Below, one piece after another: positions 25,169 to 34,021 of a stretch of DNA of 64,000 nt. The first letter of the stretch is position 1, and each line of letters starts with the position of its first letter. A program made the translations under genes and the position numbers. Below the pieces are notes generated by a model. It was not told the origin of the DNA, searched no databases, and saw only the letters and a program-made list of their open reading frames with translations. Source of the DNA: an uncultured Coriobacteriaceae bacterium (GTDB lineage: Bacteria > Actinomycetota > Coriobacteriia > Coriobacteriales > Atopobiaceae); NCBI GenBank assembly GCA_902779675.1, contig CACZCK010000010.1:1-64000 (forward strand). The letters run 5' to 3'.

Positions 25169-25825
25169 ATGCCTGCACAGCCGATAGGCCCCATACGCAA
25201 CCTCACCGACTTCCTTGCCTGGGAAGCACAGATAGATGCCGCCATTTGCGGACAGCCGCTCGATCCAGAGGCCGAGACGCGGCTGGCACAGCAGGGCGCG
25301 CACGACCCCACACCCACCCCCTACTACGTGCTCGGCGAGCTGTTTGCGCACTACGATCTGAGCGAGCGGTCCCATCTGCTAGACGTGGGGTGTGGTGGTG
25401 GACGCGTGCTGGCCCACTTTGTACGCGAGGGGCTGCCTGGCAAGGCGACGGGCATCGAACTCGACCCGCAGCTGGCGACGCAGGCGCAGGCCTGGACGGC
25501 CAGATATGCCCAGCTGCAGGTCATTGCGGGGAGTGTGCTCGATCTCGACCTCTCCCCCTACACCGACTTCTACCTCTTTAACCCCTTTGACCAAGGCATC
25601 CTGCAACAATTCATCGAGAAGGTCGAGGTCGAGGTGAACCACCCGTGCACGCTGGTGCACATGTCGGACAACGGCGACACCTGGCGCTACGTAGGCAGGC
25701 CCGGCTGGACCGAGCTGGCCTCTGGCAGCTTCCAGAAGTACCAGAACGGGCGCGGCTATCCTGTGGAGATATACGACTGGCCGCAGCACTACACGGCCTG
25801 GCGCTACGAGGGCAGCGGAGCCTAG
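25169..25825 (+). CDS. Class I SAM-dependent methyltransferase
   Basis: The 218-residue protein has the SAM-binding motif LLDVGCGGGRVLAHF at 70-84 and the acidic end of strand two, GIELDP. FYLFNPFDQ takes the position of motif IV. The substrate is not evident. Its stop overlaps the stop of the convergent ATP-grasp gene by the sequence CTAG. It begins 61 bases after the AAA ATPase. Confidence 0.88.
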   Translation: MPAQPIGPIRNLTDFLAWEAQIDAAICGQPLDPEAETRLAQQGAHDPTPTPYYVLGELFAHYDLSERSHLLDVGCGGGRVLAHFVREGLPGKATGIELDPQLATQAQAWTARYAQLQVIAGSVLDLDLSPYTDFYLFNPFDQGILQQFIEKVEVEVNHPCTLVHMSDNGDTWRYVGRPGWTELASGSFQKYQNGRGYPVEIYDWPQHYTAWRYEGSGA

Positions 25826-26981
25826 GCGCGCTCGTGCACGAAGGAGGCAAAGCGCTCGCTCTCCTCCAGGCTCTTGAGCCGCACCATGTAGAACGTGTTG
25901 CCCAGGTCGTCGGAGAGCACATCGGCCATACGGCCCTGCATGCACACCAGCTCGCCAAAACGCTCCATGATCTGCTGGTGCGAATGCGTATAGACGTGAC
26001 AGTCGCGCTGCGAGGCGTACACGCAAAAGAAGGTCTCGCCCCCGTCCGCATGGGTTGAGCCGCCCGTCGTGACCATGTCAGCCCAGATCTGGTAGAGGTC
26101 GAAGGAGTGGGCGAAGTTGACCATGTCGGGGTCATAGCCACCAGGTGCGCGCACGTTGACCTCGAGACCCACGTAGTCGCCCTTGGCTCCCAAGCCGGGC
26201 TTGTCCTCAGTCAGGCGGAAGAACTCCATGTGCACGAAGCGACTCTTGATGCCAAAGGCCTTGACCGTGGCGCGTGCCAGCCGAGCCAGCCGGGGGTCCA
26301 CCGTCGGGCAGGTGTAGTACCACACGTCGAGCATGTTCTCGACGGTCGACGCGATGTCCACGGGGTATTCGGACTGGTTCTCGAAGAGCGGATCGCCGTT
26401 GGCGTCGAGGATGGCCTCGTAGCTGCAGATGTCGCCCGTCACAAACTCCTCGAGCACATAGGGCTCGTCGAGCTGCCGTGCGAGCAGCGCCTCGAGCGCC
26501 TCTGCGTCGGCAATTCTGTAGGCACCACCAGCACCCACGCCGCGCTCGGGCTTGGCAAACAGCGGGAAGCCAACCTCGGCCGCGAAGGCTCGTACCTCAT
26601 CTGGGTCGACCACGCGCACCTGACGCGCGGTGGGCACGCCCGCCGCGGCGTAGAGCGGCTTCATCTCGGCCTTGGACTGCCACTGCGCCATCTGCGCGCT
26701 TCCCGCGCCGGTGGTCACGTGGGCCAGTACTCGTTCTGCGACTCGATCCAGTCGATCTTGCCGTACTTCCAGCTGAAGAAGGCCACCGCGCGGAACACCT
26801 GGTCGTAGTCCTCCAGGCTGGGGACCCAGTAGTACTCGTCGAGGGAGTCGCACACGCGCTGGTCCAGCGCGTCATAGAGCGTGTCGCCCACGCCCAGCAC
26901 GGTGGCGCCATTGCGGCGCAGGCGGTCGCACCAGTTCCAGTAGGTGTCGGGGAACTGCGGGGATATGAAGACCACGTTCAT
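25822..26981 (-). pseudogene. ATP-grasp carboxylate-amine ligase, disrupted by a deletion frameshift
   Basis: The reading frame starts at 26981 (AAAGGA site, MNVVFISPQFPDTYWNWCDRL) and stops at 26715 after WIESQNEYWPT. The rest of the family protein continues in another frame from about 26735 to 25822 (HVTTGAGSAQMAQWQSKAEMKPLYAAAGVPTARQ, then FAKPERGVGAGGAYRI). From memory of the family, the usual linker after NEYW (about LEQDxxLRTDFN) is missing, so a deletion of roughly a dozen codons, not a single-base slip, seems to have shifted the frame. Related proteins join a carboxylate to an amine using ATP. It is probably non-functional unless the assembly is wrong. Confidence 0.82.
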
Positions 26982-27070
26982 GGGGCGTCCTTTCGGAGAG
27001 GCGCGACCGATCATGCACCCATGGTAGCGAAGGAGCAACCTCGTATCGTTGCGGTTCCGTTAGCAACGCC

Positions 27071-28273
27071 CTAAGAAGCCAGCACTGTTCGAATGACCTC
27101 CACAAGCTTGTCGGCACTCTTCTGCTGCGTGGTCGCGTTGGGATGCTCGCCCGTACCACACCCGTCGGCAAAGTCGATGGGATCGGAGCGATAGCACGTC
27201 ACACGCGTGTCGCCCGTATTGGCCTTGAAGTCCTCGACCGCCTGCTCGAGGTAGGGGTACAGCTCGCCGCCCTCCATCGTGCCCAACGTACAGACCAGAT
27301 AGGCGTCTGGATTGCAGGTGCGCACATGGGCAAGGAAGCTCGCATACCCCTGGCAGAACTCCCACATGCGGCTCTCGTTCATGAGCGTGTAGGTGGAGTC
27401 GTTGGTTCCCAGGTTGATGACCACCACGTCGTGTGGATGCGCGGCAAAGTCCCACGGCTGATCGTGCTCGTTGGCCACAAGGTCGTACACGGGCGGCAAG
27501 AGCATGGACTCGTTGCGCGACCCATCGGCCGACCAGCCCGACACGATGCCATAACCGCTGTAACAGGCGGTGCTGTAGTCTGCCCCCAGCGCTTGGGCCG
27601 TCAGGTAGGCGTACGACTTCATGAAGTTCTCTGTCGTCGTCGCAAAGGGCTCGTAGGCACTGGCCGCCTCCACGCCATAGGCGCAGGTGATCGAGTCACC
27701 AATGAACTCGATGCTCAGAGGCTTGGCCTCCGTTGGCACAACGGGGTTCTCTGCGGCGGTGGTGAGCGTGATTGCCTTGACACCCACAATGCCGCGATTG
27801 GTCTCGGAGAGCTGCATGACCTCTATGACCGCATTCGTCTCCTCCTCCGAGCTCAGCACCTCGATGGTGCGCTCGCGCTCGCTCAGGGTGTCGTCCAAGA
27901 TCACCTCGCCATCCACGAGCACGGCAAACCGCGGACGGAGGCTTGGCTCGTTCTCCACGGTGCCATCGCCCACGATCTGAACCTGCGCATGCGTCGCAGT
28001 GACCTCGCACTCAACGGCACTGCCGCTCTGCGCAAGCCACGTCACGCCATCCTCTTCAAAGGTGCGACTCACCAGACGCACGTTCTCCTCCGTTGGTGCG
28101 ACGGTAAGCTCGCGTGGTTCTGGCGCAGCAGGCTCCTCAACCACGACGGCCTGCTCCTCTGTAGCGGAGGTGATCTCGCCCTCGGTCTCGACGTCCTCCT
28201 GACGCCCGCAGGCAGTCAGGGCGGTGAGCGACAAAGTCAGCAGTAGGGCAATCAGGTTCCGAGTCTTACCCAC
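27071..28273 (-). CDS. SGNH/GDSL lipoprotein esterase (CE2-like)
   Basis: The 400-residue protein starts with a lipoprotein signal ending LTAC (Cys22). A linker rich in Glu precedes a beta-sandwich domain at about 60-175, and an SGNH hydrolase domain follows. The latter has IEFIGDSITCAYG with Ser194, LGTNDS with Asn291, and GEHPNA with His377. The two-domain layout matches CE2 carbohydrate acetyl esterases. It should sit on the outer face of the membrane and may de-acetylate polysaccharide, which fits the sugar-use genes in the window. Confidence 0.87.
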   Translation of the reverse strand: MGKTRNLIALLLTLSLTALTACGRQEDVETEGEITSATEEQAVVVEEPAAPEPRELTVAPTEENVRLVSRTFEEDGVTWLAQSGSAVECEVTATHAQVQIVGDGTVENEPSLRPRFAVLVDGEVILDDTLSERERTIEVLSSEEETNAVIEVMQLSETNRGIVGVKAITLTTAAENPVVPTEAKPLSIEFIGDSITCAYGVEAASAYEPFATTTENFMKSYAYLTAQALGADYSTACYSGYGIVSGWSADGSRNESMLLPPVYDLVANEHDQPWDFAAHPHDVVVINLGTNDSTYTLMNESRMWEFCQGYASFLAHVRTCNPDAYLVCTLGTMEGGELYPYLEQAVEDFKANTGDTRVTCYRSDPIDFADGCGTGEHPNATTQQKSADKLVEVIRTVLAS

Positions 28274-28455
28274 GAGAGCCTCGCTTTCTGATCGATGCGC
28301 AATAGAGAGCCGCGCTAGGTACCTAGCTTAGGCACTCCATGCCAAATGATGCAATTCTGGGTGCATCGAAATAGATTGAGCCGCAATTGGACATTCACGC
28401 ATATAAGTATCTAGGAGACGCCGCCAAGAAACGTTACAAATAATACGGTGGCGTG

Positions 28456-28944
28456 ATGGGAGCGTTCTCCACGCTCTCGGGCACTGCGCTCTCTGCCGCC
28501 CAGATCAGGCCCATCCTCGAGATGGCGGAGCCCTTCCTCAAGACCGCCCCCGAGACGTCCGACGGCAAGGAGGTCCTCACCAGCATCAAGGGCGGAATCG
28601 AGCTCGAGTTCGGCAGCAAATGCTGGGGCGAGGATGGCGGTTGCGAATACTTCCACAACCACTATATTGACCAGCCTGTGGACGTGAAGTGCGACTGCGG
28701 CCATTACATGTACAAGAAGTGGACCACTGGCAACATCGACGCCCGCATCAGCCACTTCATGGAGCACAACCCGGAGTGCCAGGAGTACAAGTGGAAGACC
28801 GCCTGCTGCGGGGGCTGCCGCGCCGTGGCAGTGCGAGACCATCCGCTCGATTACCTCGCGTCCGACCTTCTCACCTGCCACTACTTCAAGGATGGCTGGA
28901 AGGATCGCAAGGACGAGGTGCTGCGCAGCATCGGGCACCCGTAG
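28456..28944 (+). CDS. Cysteine-rich protein of unknown function
   Basis: This 162-residue protein belongs to no family that I recognise. From residue 55 on it has many Cys and His (KCWGEDGGCEYFHNHY, KCDCGHYMY, CCGGC, TCHYF), suggesting metal binding. The N-terminal 50 residues are helical and Ala/Thr-rich. The start is weak: ATG at 28456 with only GGTGGCG upstream, and a GTG one codon earlier. It could be the C-terminal part of a once larger gene. A hairpin follows at 28977-29009. Confidence 0.55.
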   Translation: MGAFSTLSGTALSAAQIRPILEMAEPFLKTAPETSDGKEVLTSIKGGIELEFGSKCWGEDGGCEYFHNHYIDQPVDVKCDCGHYMYKKWTTGNIDARISHFMEHNPECQEYKWKTACCGGCRAVAVRDHPLDYLASDLLTCHYFKDGWKDRKDEVLRSIGHP

Positions 28945-28976
28945 ACGCTCGAAGCGACCCACATCCACGTGAGACG

Positions 28977-29009
28977 ACGACGCCCATGCCAGCGTACAAT
29001 GGGCGTCGT
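28977..29009 (+). terminator. Hairpin after the cysteine-rich gene
   Basis: An 11-bp perfect stem (28977-28987 with 28999-29009) lies 33 bases after the stop, but the T tract is poor (TTCAGGG). It is a possible weak terminator, just upstream of the next lipoprotein gene. Confidence 0.5.
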
Positions 29010-29047
29010 TCAGGGTTATGCTTTGAGAGTTGATTGGAGACCCACCC

Positions 29048-29719
29048 ATGAGGAAGCTCTTTGCCGCAATCGTTTCCACGAGCCTCGTCGTAACGCTCGG
29101 CCTTGTCGCATGCGGCCAGAAGAAGGCGGCATCGCCTGAGGCCCCCTCGGATGCCCCCGAGGAGACGCCCATAGAGTGGGAGGTCGACGAGGACATCGAA
29201 GCGGACGCCGACGAGTCCGAGCCTGCCGGCGCGGCATACGGCTATGCCGGGGATGACCCCATCGAGCTGGCAGTCTACAAGCACCTGGTCGAAGAAGTCA
29301 GCAAGAACTACGACGCGGCAGACGCCTGCATCCCCACGGTGCAGATCGTGAGCGTCGACGACAGCAACCCCGACGAGGTCACGGTCTCTGGCGACTTCTG
29401 GATCGACAACTACAACATCGAGGGCGACACCCTCGCATGCGTGTCGGGCGGCAACTATCCCGGCGTCATGCACCTGGCCAAGGACGGCGACGGCTACACC
29501 GTGACCTCTTTCGACATGGTGGCCGACGGGAGCGACTTCGAGGCCAGCGCCAAGGAGCTCTTCGGCGACAGCTACGATGACTTCATGGCTGTCTACAGCG
29601 ACGACGAGGCCCGCGCGAAGCTTCGGAAGGCCACCGTGTCGGACTACGTCAGCATGAATGGCCTCGAGGTCACCCAGTATCAGGACTATGGCTGGGACCC
29701 GGTGGAGCTGAACAAGTAG
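29048..29719 (+). CDS. Lipoprotein of unknown function
   Basis: The 223-residue protein has a lipoprotein signal, MRKLFAAIVSTSLVVTLG, ending LVAC with the lipidated cysteine at 22. A strongly acidic linker (EVDEDIEADADESEP) follows, and a compact domain of about 150 residues rich in Asp and Tyr. ATTGGAGA lies upstream of the ATG. The domain looks like those of coriobacterial extracellular lipoproteins, but I cannot assign a function. It is the last rightward gene before the glucan locus. Confidence 0.8.
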   Translation: MRKLFAAIVSTSLVVTLGLVACGQKKAASPEAPSDAPEETPIEWEVDEDIEADADESEPAGAAYGYAGDDPIELAVYKHLVEEVSKNYDAADACIPTVQIVSVDDSNPDEVTVSGDFWIDNYNIEGDTLACVSGGNYPGVMHLAKDGDGYTVTSFDMVADGSDFEASAKELFGDSYDDFMAVYSDDEARAKLRKATVSDYVSMNGLEVTQYQDYGWDPVELNK

Positions 29720-29758
29720 CCTGCCGACACCATAGCCTCATCAGGCGATGCGACCGAC

Positions 29759-29800
29759 AGATGCTCGCTCGGGGACAGATATGCTCCCGGGCGAGCATCT
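29759..29800. terminator. Hairpin between convergent lipoprotein and GH13 genes
   Basis: A 10-bp stem (29759-29768 with 29791-29800) extends inward by about five more pairs. It lies between two convergent genes and touches the GH13 stop codon. There is no clear T tract in either direction. Confidence 0.55.
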
Positions 29801-31355
29801 ACGCTTGCGTTGAGAGCACGGCAAAGCTCTGGCCGGACATGACAAGGCGCCCGCCCACCACGGACGGATTCCCAATCCGATAGACGAGCTCGCGCCCCAC
29901 AAGCGCGCTGTCCTCAAAGGTCTTCTTCGCGGACGAAGGGTTGACCGCCAGCAGCAGGCCACCCCTGCGATACACGAACGGCGCAGTCCGCTCGTTGTCG
30001 TTGACCACCTCAAACGGCGCGTCTGCCTGCAGGTCCTCGTGCGCGTGACGCAAGGCGACCAGCCTGCGCACCTCCGACAGGAGCGAGTCCGCGTCCGCCA
30101 GCTGCTCGCTCACGCACGGGGCGTCGGCGGAGGCGTCCTGCGGCAGATAGAGCTGCTCGGCTGGCGCGCCGGAGAAGCCGGCGTTCTTGTCGCGACTCCA
30201 CTGCATGGGCGAGCGACTGCCCGTCCTCTGGTAGCCGCCCTCCTTGGTGCGCAGGTCCAGGTAGCGCATCCCGATCTCGTCGCCATAGTAGATGAAGGGC
30301 ACGCCCGGCATGGTGAGGATGAGGGCATAGGCCAGCTTGAGCTCGGCCACAGAGAGCGTTCGCGCGGGACGCGGCGTGTCGTGATTGCACGTGATGAAGC
30401 TGATGTAGCCCCGGTCGCGGCTCCGCTCGTATTTTGGCAGGTAGTCATCAAGGAAGCGCCGGATGCTGCCACCCGCGTCGCAGAGGAAGTAGCTGTGGTC
30501 GCCGCCCTCGGTCTCGTAGTCGCGGAGCAGGGTGTTGTAGCCGTTGCGCTGATGGTCCAGGTAGAAGTCCATGTGGAAGCCCGCGGAGCAGAGCGCCAGG
30601 TCTGGGTTCGACCACTCGCTGACCAGCGCTGCGTCCGGGTAGTCGCTGTCCATCATCGCGCGGATCTCCCGCCAGATGGCACAGGTGCCGCTCTTGCACT
30701 CGTCGTCGCCCTTGACCAGCGAATCGGCCATGTCCACACGGAACCCGTCGCAGCCCTGGTCCAGCCAGAAGCGCATCACGTCCTTCATGGCCTCGATGGT
30801 CGCGCGTGCCTCGGGCGAATCCGTGGCGCTCATCCAGTGCTTGTAGGGGTCAAGCCAACCGTAGTTGAGGGCGGGCTGCGACGCAAAGAAGTTGAGCATG
30901 TAAGCACCGGAACGCTCCGTCATGCCGGCGATGTACGGCCTGCCCTCCATGCCCCAGAGCGCCTCGTCAGTCCAGATGTAGCGGGCGGAGTACTCGTTGG
31001 GATCGGCCTTGGCAGACTCCTTGAACCACGGGTGCTGGTCGGAGGTGTGGCCTGGCACCAGGTCGAGTAGCACGTGGATGCCACGGGCGTGCGCCTCGGC
31101 AAAGAGCTGCACGAGGTCGTCGTTGGTGCCGTAGCGAGGCGCCACCAGCTTGTAGTCGCGCACGTCGTAGCCTGCGTCCATGAAGGGCGAGTCGAAGCAC
31201 GGGTTAATCCACAGGGCGTTGCAGCCCAGCTCCGCCACGTAGTCGAGACGCCGGATGATGCCCTGCAGGTCGCCTATGCCGTCATCGTTCGAGTCTTGGA
31301 ACGACTGCGGATAGATCTCGTAGAACACCGCATCCTTCAGCCAACTCGGTCCCAT
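29799..31355 (-). CDS. Cytoplasmic GH13 alpha-glucosidase/amylase-family enzyme
   Basis: The 518-residue protein has no signal peptide. GH13 signatures are all present: DAVFYEIYPQSF near the start, the nucleophile Asp208 in DGFRVDMA, the acid Glu247 in LVSEWSN and Asp326 in CNHDTPR. QDSNDDGIGDLQGI is typical of oligo-1,6-glucosidases and related alpha-glucosidases. It probably splits imported malto-oligosaccharides or isomalto-oligosaccharides. It is the last gene of the lacI-ABC operon, 21 bases after the secreted GH13. Confidence 0.92.
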   Translation of the reverse strand: MGPSWLKDAVFYEIYPQSFQDSNDDGIGDLQGIIRRLDYVAELGCNALWINPCFDSPFMDAGYDVRDYKLVAPRYGTNDDLVQLFAEAHARGIHVLLDLVPGHTSDQHPWFKESAKADPNEYSARYIWTDEALWGMEGRPYIAGMTERSGAYMLNFFASQPALNYGWLDPYKHWMSATDSPEARATIEAMKDVMRFWLDQGCDGFRVDMADSLVKGDDECKSGTCAIWREIRAMMDSDYPDAALVSEWSNPDLALCSAGFHMDFYLDHQRNGYNTLLRDYETEGGDHSYFLCDAGGSIRRFLDDYLPKYERSRDRGYISFITCNHDTPRPARTLSVAELKLAYALILTMPGVPFIYYGDEIGMRYLDLRTKEGGYQRTGSRSPMQWSRDKNAGFSGAPAEQLYLPQDASADAPCVSEQLADADSLLSEVRRLVALRHAHEDLQADAPFEVVNDNERTAPFVYRRGGLLLAVNPSSAKKTFEDSALVGRELVYRIGNPSVVGGRLVMSGQSFAVLSTQA

Positions 31356-31376
31356 CGGTCTCCTCCAATCGGTGCG

Positions 31377-33038
31377 TCAGCCCTGCGCGTCAAAGGTCAG
31401 CACCGCAATGCTGTATGCGGGCAGGCTCAACGCATTGTTCTCGAATGCAATTGCCTCTTCGCTGGTGTTCAGCACGGCGGCCAGGCGCAGGTTGCCGGCA
31501 ACCGCCGACAGGTCCTTCTGCGCAGCCTGATCGCGCAGGTTCATAACCACCAGCACGTCCTCGCCGTCGGCGTACCGCCGCACGAACGCGGCAACGCCCT
31601 CGTCGCTCACGGCGTCCACCGCCTCGGTCGTGCCGCGCGCGATGGCCGGGAAGGCCTTGCGTACGCGAACGACCTCGCCAAACCAGCGCCACAGCGAGAG
31701 GTCGTCGGTCATCTGGGCCTCAAGCGAGGGGAACTTCATCTGAACGTCGTCCATGCCCTCGGGCGCCGCGCACATGCCCGGGGCGCTGGCATCGTCGCTC
31801 CAGTACATGGGAGCGCGCTTGTTCTCGTCCTTGCCTGACCCCTTCATTCCCAGCTCCTCGCCGTAATAGACAAAGGAGTCGCCCGGCATGAACAGGCTCA
31901 GGGCATAGGCCATCTTTGTTGCCGGCCCGTCGTCCTGCGGGTAGAACCCCGCGCTTCTGGCGGTGTCGTGGTTGGTGTAGAACGGCGCGTCAACGTAGCT
32001 CGGATTGGCCGCACCGTACGCCTCCTCCGCACTCACCATGGCCTTCACGTAGTCGGAGGCCGCATAGCCCCCGTTCATGACCTGTCGGATAACGCCCTCC
32101 GAATCCGCAAAGGGAAAGTCAAAGAGCGAATCGATGCCACTGGTGTAGAGCGTGGCGATGGTAGGACGGTCCGTCCAGGCCTCCCCCACCAGATAGCAGT
32201 CGGGCTTCGCGCTCGTGCACGTGTCCTTCAGGAAGCGCAGGAACTCGACGTTGGCCTCGGGGTTGCCCGTCACGTAGGAGGTCACGGCATCAAGCCGGAA
32301 GCCATCCACGCCCTTCTCCAGCCAGAACCGCACGATGCTGGCAATCTCGTCGCGCACCACGTCGTTGCCCAGGTTGAGGTCGGGCATCTCGGACCAGAAG
32401 CGCGCCTCGTAGTACCACGACGTCCCCTCGAGCGGGACAAAGCCGTCGTAGGGCTCGCGCGAGAAGGTGTAGTACCACACGTACGGACAGTCCTCGAAGA
32501 CGGGCTCTTGGTCATCCGGGAGCGCGCGCAGGTAGTCCGTTGCGGCAACGAACCACGGGTGCGTGTCGGAGGTGTGGTTGAGCACCAGGTCGAGCAGGAC
32601 GCGGACGCCCCGCTCATGGCAGTCCTGCAGCAGGGCCTCGTAGTCCTCCATCGTCCCGAAGGAGGGGTCGATCGCGCAGTAGTCGTCCACGTCGTACTTG
32701 TGGTAAGTGGCCGAGGGATGCACGGGCGTCAGCCAGATCTGGTCAAAGCCCAGGTCGCAGATGTAGTCAAGTTTCTGGCGCACGCCGTTCAGGTCTCCGA
32801 TGCCATCACCGTCAGAGTCGCAGAACGAGGAGACGAAGATCTCGTAGGTCGTGCGGTAGTCGTCATCGCACGCAGCCGGCTCCAGACCCTTGTTATAGTC
32901 GATCATCTGGACAGGTGAGGACGAGAGGCTGATGGGCTCCCCAACGCCACCGCCTGTCGTCGTCTGGTTCTGGGCGTAGGCCAGCAGGCACAGCACCGCA
33001 CACAGGACGGAGGCTATCCAACGCAAGAAACGCTTCAT
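31377..33038 (-). CDS. Secreted GH13 alpha-amylase
   Basis: The 553-residue protein begins with a signal peptide, MKRFLRWIASVLCAVLCLLA, with a likely cleavage after YAQ or AYA. The mature part has the GH13 core: nucleophile Asp250 in DGFRLDAV, acid Glu286 in LVGEAW, and Asp358 in TNHDTAR; it also has FCDSDGDGIGDLNG near the N-terminus. The ATG at 33038 is preferred because it starts the signal peptide; the ribosome site is weak (TAGGTTG). It should cut starch or glycogen outside the cell for the ABC importer encoded upstream. Confidence 0.92.
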   Translation of the reverse strand: MKRFLRWIASVLCAVLCLLAYAQNQTTTGGGVGEPISLSSSPVQMIDYNKGLEPAACDDDYRTTYEIFVSSFCDSDGDGIGDLNGVRQKLDYICDLGFDQIWLTPVHPSATYHKYDVDDYCAIDPSFGTMEDYEALLQDCHERGVRVLLDLVLNHTSDTHPWFVAATDYLRALPDDQEPVFEDCPYVWYYTFSREPYDGFVPLEGTSWYYEARFWSEMPDLNLGNDVVRDEIASIVRFWLEKGVDGFRLDAVTSYVTGNPEANVEFLRFLKDTCTSAKPDCYLVGEAWTDRPTIATLYTSGIDSLFDFPFADSEGVIRQVMNGGYAASDYVKAMVSAEEAYGAANPSYVDAPFYTNHDTARSAGFYPQDDGPATKMAYALSLFMPGDSFVYYGEELGMKGSGKDENKRAPMYWSDDASAPGMCAAPEGMDDVQMKFPSLEAQMTDDLSLWRWFGEVVRVRKAFPAIARGTTEAVDAVSDEGVAAFVRRYADGEDVLVVMNLRDQAAQKDLSAVAGNLRLAAVLNTSEEAIAFENNALSLPAYSIAVLTFDAQG

Positions 33039-33060
33039 GGTCAACCTACCCAACGTAGCA

Positions 33061-33097
33061 AGAAATGGGACGAAGGAGAGTCTTCCCCTTCGTCCCA
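33061..33097 (-). terminator. Hairpin after the permease genes, before the amylases
   Basis: An 11-bp perfect stem (33066-33076 with 33087-33097) is followed on the minus strand by TTTCTTG. It lies between the second permease and the secreted amylase, so it could partly terminate transcription and lower amylase expression relative to the transporter. Confidence 0.7.
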
Positions 33098-33145
33098 ATG
33101 ATTACGCGCTCCCCGTGACAATACCTCGTATCTTTGCTGCCGATG

Positions 33146-34021
33146 CTAGCCCTTGACCGCGCCAGACATGCCCTCGACATAGAAGCGCTGCATGTAGAGG
33201 AACAGAATGGCGATGGGGATGGAGATCAGCACCGCGCCCGCGGCAAAGCAGGTGTACCACTGGTAGATGTACTCCTTCTGCAGCATGTTCCACAGGCCGA
33301 TTGCCACCGTGAACTGGTCGGCGTTGGCGCGGCAGAGGACCTTGGCAAAGATGAAGTCCACCCACGGAGCGATGAAGGAGGTCATCACAGTGTAGATGAC
33401 GATGGGCTTCGACAGGGGCAGGGTGATGCGCGTGAACACCTGCCACTGCGTGGCGCCATCCATGACCGCGGCCTCGTCGATCGAGCGAGGGATCGTGTCA
33501 AAGAAGCCCTTCGAGATCTGGAAGCCCAAGCCAGTGCAGGCACTGTACACCACGATCAGGCCGATCCTGATGGCGGAGCCCTCCGTCAGGCCCATGGCCT
33601 TGAGGATGAAGTACTGGGCAACCATCGTCATGAAGCCAGGGAACAGGCCCAGTATCATTGCCAGGTTCATATAGGGCTTGCGGAACCCAAACCTCATGCG
33701 ACTGAGCGAGTAGGCTACCGAAAGCACGAAGAACGTGGAGATCGCGCAGCTGAAGATCGAGATGATCAAGGTGTTGGCAAACATCTTGGGGAAGTTGAGG
33801 ACGTTTCGATCCGTCAGCAGCTTGATGTAGTTGTTGAGCGTGTAGCCCTGCGGCAGGAAGGTCTTGGTGTACGCACCGGGCTCGGCGCGGAAGCTGGTCA
33901 GGACGATCCAGATGATCGGAAGGACCCAGATCAGCGCCAGCACGGCCAGAAGGGCGTGCACGAGCAGGTTGACGAGCCGCCTACGTGGGCTCAGCTTGTT
34001 TTTGGCCATCTGGTTGTCCAT
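33146..34021 (-). CDS. Sugar ABC transporter permease (MalG type)
   Basis: The 291-residue integral membrane protein has about six hydrophobic segments and the permease EAA loop EAAVMDGATQWQVFTRITLP, which docks on the ATPase. The start overlaps the stop of the upstream permease (TGATG); a GTG one codon earlier (34024) is also possible, with GAGGAGG upstream. With its MalF-type partner it should import malto-oligosaccharides. Confidence 0.94.
   Translation of the reverse strand: MDNQMAKNKLSPRRRLVNLLVHALLAVLALIWVLPIIWIVLTSFRAEPGAYTKTFLPQGYTLNNYIKLLTDRNVLNFPKMFANTLIISIFSCAISTFFVLSVAYSLSRMRFGFRKPYMNLAMILGLFPGFMTMVAQYFILKAMGLTEGSAIRIGLIVVYSACTGLGFQISKGFFDTIPRSIDEAAVMDGATQWQVFTRITLPLSKPIVIYTVMTSFIAPWVDFIFAKVLCRANADQFTVAIGLWNMLQKEYIYQWYTCFAAGAVLISIPIAILFLYMQRFYVEGMSGAVKG

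Noticed and set aside
28314..28327. 14-bp palindrome GCTAGGTACCTAGC upstream of the CE2-like gene
   Set aside because: It is a single short palindrome with no matching copy or regulator nearby; it could be chance.
28411..29196. A 261-codon leftward frame
   Set aside because: It overlaps the start of a clear lipoprotein gene and a cysteine-rich frame on the other strand, and its product has no signal or motif.
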